This document shows, in pieces, positions 61,191 to 64,000 of a DNA stretch of 64,000 nucleotides. Source of the DNA: Gymnogyps californianus (taxonomy: Eukaryota > Chordata > Aves > Accipitriformes > Cathartidae); contig NC_059478.1 in the NCBI RefSeq assembly GCF_018139145.2, forward strand, positions 28,861,001 through 28,925,000. Reading direction: 5' to 3'. How positions within the stretch are numbered: the stretch's first letter is position 1; every line of letters begins with the position of its first letter. The notes beneath the pieces are model-generated. The model saw only the letters and a list, made by a program, of their open reading frames with translations. It was not told the origin of the DNA and did no database searches. The translations under genes were made by a program, and so were the position numbers.

Positions 61191-61609
61191 ACAGATGGGG
61201 TGCAGGTTTTTGGAAGAAATTTGAGAAACACCATTGTCCAGAATCAAAACTCTATGTCTTGCCCCACAAAGGGGGCTGCTTTAAGCCCCTCAACTTCTAT
61301 GGGGCTTGTTTTTTAAACTTTAAGTGTTCCGCACAATAAGCTGCCACCAAAATGTCACAACCACTCTGATTCCAAGTGTGTCTCGCTGCAAAGGGTGCAG
61401 AAAAATGAAGGGAGCAAAGGGAAGGAGTGTAATTAAAAACCCTCGAGCTCCCTCATGCCTGCTGGGGCACGGCGGCCCGTTCGGGGCGGGGGCGGCCGGG
61501 GAAGTGCCCCCGCCCGTGACAGCGGGACAGGCACCCCGAGGTGCGGGGCAGCTCCCCTCCTGCGCGGCTCCCGCATCTGCCCTGCCCCAGCCCGGCTCGG
61601 CACATCGGA

Positions 61610-61780
61610 GCGCTTCCATATTTTGGAGGCTAAATTGTTTCATTAGCCGAAAGCAGAAGATTAAGCCTTTTATTTTTATTCATGATCATGACAGCCCCAG
61701 TCGGATTTGCCGGAGGATTCCCCCCCTCCATGTTTGTTGCCCTAGGAGCTCAGGAGCTTAACAATCCTGCCGGAATGCGA
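61610..61780. promoter_or_regulatory. Candidate conserved noncoding element
   Basis: GTTTCATTAGCC, GATTAAGCC and the 12-bp palindrome TCATGATCATGA (61680-61691) occur in a low-repeat block between CpG islands. Confidence 0.35.
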
Positions 61781-62287
61781 TAGATAAATACAACCTATAT
61801 CGTTAAAGAGACATATCGAGAGTGTTTGCGGAGGGGCGGGAGAAGAGAACCGCTTTAACAGCATCATCAAAAACCACACGCACTAAGGGGAAAAAAAAAA
61901 AATTCTTGTATTCGTTTTACAGTTAACATACGCTATTTAACGGGGTCCTTATGCAAACGCAGACTTCTCTTAAGTTAATGATGGACCATCCGCAATCTAC
62001 CACGGCACCGTTCAGCCCCGTCCCCGTGCCGCGCCGCTTGCCATCAGCCCTGCGGGGCCGGGCAGCGCTGGGGCAATGCCAGGGTTTTCGGCTCCATGTG
62101 TTTGTTGTTGGTTTTTTTTTTTTTTTTTTCCCCGGTAATGCCCAATTTTTTCGTGCGCGCCCCCTCGCCCTTCGCAGGGTTGAGCGGCCCCCTCTCCCCC
62201 CCCCCACGCCCGCGGGGAAGGGCACACGCCGGCGCGCCGGCCCCACGCTCGCCAAAGGCAGGGCAACCGGCGGCCTCGCTCCAGCTG

Positions 62288-62323
62288 AGGATTCGCCCCC
62301 CCCCCCCCCCCCCCCGCCCCTTT
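62288..62323. repeat. poly(C) tract
   Basis: A run of about 20 C after CGCC, followed by CGCCCC. A similar run is at about 57100. Lengths of such runs are unreliable in assemblies. Confidence 0.8.
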
Positions 62324-62329
62324 CGAGCC

Positions 62330-63680
62330 TTCTTTCTTTAATTTTCACTATTTTTTTCGGCGGGGACGGACGGGCACTTCCCGCCACGGCGGTGCGGGCA
62401 GAGCCGGGCCGGCGTGCGGAGCCAGCTCCGCGCTGGCACCGCAGCCAAGGCGGCCGCGGAGGATCTGCACCGAGGGGGACCCCCGGGGGGAGCGCGCAGC
62501 CGGGGCAGCGGTGCGAAGCCGCTCCACCGGAGCGGCTTCGCACCGCTGCCCCGGCTGCGCGCTCCCCCCGGGGCGGCCCCGGCGAGGCGCTCCCGGGGGC
62601 ACGCTGCTCGGTGTGCGGCTTCGTTCCTGCCCGCCCCGCGGCCCTGTGCCTGGCCGGTCGCTGCTCCGCCTCGGCGAGCTCCGTCCGCCGGCCCTCCGGT
62701 GCTCGGTGGGGATTTTTCCGTCGACGGCTTCTCCTCGCCCCAGGAGGGGCGGAGGGGCGGGCTGCTGGGCGCGGACGGCTCCCTGAGGGCCCGGCACCCG
62801 CTCGGGCGGGGGAGGTGTTTTCTCTTCCCCACCCTGTTCTTTCGCGCCGACATTTTCATGGGGCGGCCCGCCGGCCCCGAGGTGCGAAGGCGCGGTTTGC
62901 CATGGCGCCTTCGGCTCCTGGCCTGGCGCTGCGGCTCGATCCCGGCCTGTGCCGGGAGGGTGACGGGGGTGTCCCGCTCCCCACGGGGCAAATCCCTTGG
63001 GAGGAGCGGGCAGGGCAGGCGGTGAGGGGACCCGGCCGCGGGACACCGGGCGGGCCGTTGCCGCGGCCGCCATTTCCTCAGCGCCGTGGCCGCCGAGCTC
63101 AGGCGCTTCCCCCGCAGAGACCCCGGAGCGGGCCCGTCCCTGAGGAAGCAAACTCCGCCTGAGCGGCCGGCCAGTGCCGCCTGCGGGCTGAGAGGAGGAG
63201 CGAGAGGGTCCCCGTCGCGGCGACGGCGGGAGCCCGCCGAGGGGGCACGGCTGCCTGGGAGGGGGCCGGGGGGCGGGAGCCGCTAGCGGAGCCGGTTCTC
63301 TTCCCCGCACCGTCCCGCCCCGGCGCCCCTCACGCACAGGGGGGTCCCAGCGCAGCCCCTGCCCTGCTCGGGTCGCTGCCGCCTTCCCGCCTCCCTGCCC
63401 CGTGGGAGCCCCCCGCTGCCGTCGAGCCCTGAGCGGGAACCCCTCCTGGCACTCACCGGCGGCGGGAAGGCCTCGGTGGCGGCTCCTCCGGCCTTTAGCC
63501 GCGCCCGCCTGCGGTAGCCGGGGGACACCGGCGGACAAATCGCCGGCCCTGGTCGCTATCAGAGAAGCCAGTGGTTCTTGTCCCGCTCTTTTCAGGGCAT
63601 CTCTCTGTGTGCCGAAAAGGGCCCTGGAAGTTAAGAGGGCCCCAGCGGGGCAGCGAGGCTGAGGTGGCTTTTGGCTTCCT
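62330..63680. promoter_or_regulatory. Large CpG island at right end of window
   Basis: About 1.3 kb of very GC-rich, CpG-dense DNA. Frames of up to about 400 codons run on both strands and overlap one another; they are Ala/Arg/Gly/Pro-rich with no domain, so I call no gene. It could be a promoter of a transcript outside or overlapping the window edge, or part of the DMRTA2 CpG domain. The 45-bp inverted repeat lies inside it. Confidence 0.6.
62481..62573. repeat. Perfect 45-bp inverted repeat with 3-bp spacer
   Basis: The arm 62481-62525 is the exact reverse complement of 62529-62573, separated by ACC. Pairing stops abruptly on both sides. The arms are very GC-rich, so the hairpin would be extremely stable. 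Confidence 0.95.
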
Positions 63681-64000
63681 CAGCTGCGGCCTGCACTGGC
63701 GCTTCTAGGTAACTCCCGGTAGAGCGGCCAGGAAACTGGGTGTCAGCCCCCCAAAACACAGAGGTGAAAGTCCTGACTCGGTTGTGAAGCACACGCTTGG
63801 TTGTGAGGCTTTGGTAGAAGTGAGAGCGAAGGCGCGGTGGCAAGTGACACGGGATTGCTGGCCATGTGCGTAGTTCTAACAGCAACCGGAGCGGAGCTTG
63901 AGAGAGGCGCACCGATGCAGCTGGTTTCTGCAGGTTAGGAACAACGGGAGAGGTGGTGTTTGAAACGGGTTAAAACCATGGGATGAGAAGACAGAGAATG

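Noticed and set aside
61951..63538. 403-codon plus and 396-codon minus frames at the right end
   Set aside because: They overlap on opposite strands in a CpG island, cross poly(C) and the palindrome, and show no recognisable domain.
1..64000. CRISPR arrays, operons or prokaryotic signals
   Set aside because: No spaced direct repeats or dense coding; composition, LINE, LTR and intron-containing gene are vertebrate.

Overview
The window reads as bird nuclear DNA. It carries a CR1 LINE 3' end with the avian ATTCTATG terminal repeats, a long ERVL/ERV3-type solo LTR of a kind I recall from bird genomes, a few very old MIR-like SINE remnants, and one clear vertebrate protein gene. That gene is DMRTA2 (DMRT5), a DM-domain transcription factor on the minus strand at 51322-52942. 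Nothing bacterial, phage-like or CRISPR-like is present. Nearly all other open frames are short chance ORFs in AT-rich DNA, or long stop-poor frames forced by GC-rich CpG islands.

Layout. Positions 1-46250 are AT-rich, intron/intergenic-like sequence with no recognisable exon. They hold five MIR-like SINE remnants (about 1031, 1951, 4940, 11185 and 41445), two copies of an old palindromic MITE-like repeat (20622, 27453), an eroded CR1 tail (22205-22310), a solo LTR with a perfect 5-bp target duplication (28081-29213), a younger 5'-truncated CR1 (35880-36203), microsatellites, and one unexplained GC-rich block (38040-39010). From 46250 the character changes: CpG islands alternate with homeodomain-motif-rich, probably conserved, noncoding blocks on both sides of DMRTA2. 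This is the usual architecture of a developmental regulator under Polycomb and long-range enhancer control.

DMRTA2 has two coding exons split by a 250-bp intron and encodes 456 residues with an intact DM domain and DMA domain. Its likely promoter (about 53900-54020) has two inverted CCAAT boxes, a GC box and a nested dyad of SOX-like and RFX X-box-like half-sites. A similar motif grammar recurs at 47063-47119. Positions 54200-64000 hold further CpG islands and candidate conserved elements but no identifiable exon. In human the order is ELAVL4 - DMRTA2 - FAF1; neither neighbour is recognisable here, so by inference they lie outside the window.

No new protein system was found. The items most worth checking are the perfect 45-bp inverted repeat at 62481-62573 (real cruciform or assembly artefact), the promoter dyad and its distant echo, a 16-bp perfect T-box-like palindrome at 55510, the unexplained GC-rich block at 38 kb, and the candidate enhancers.
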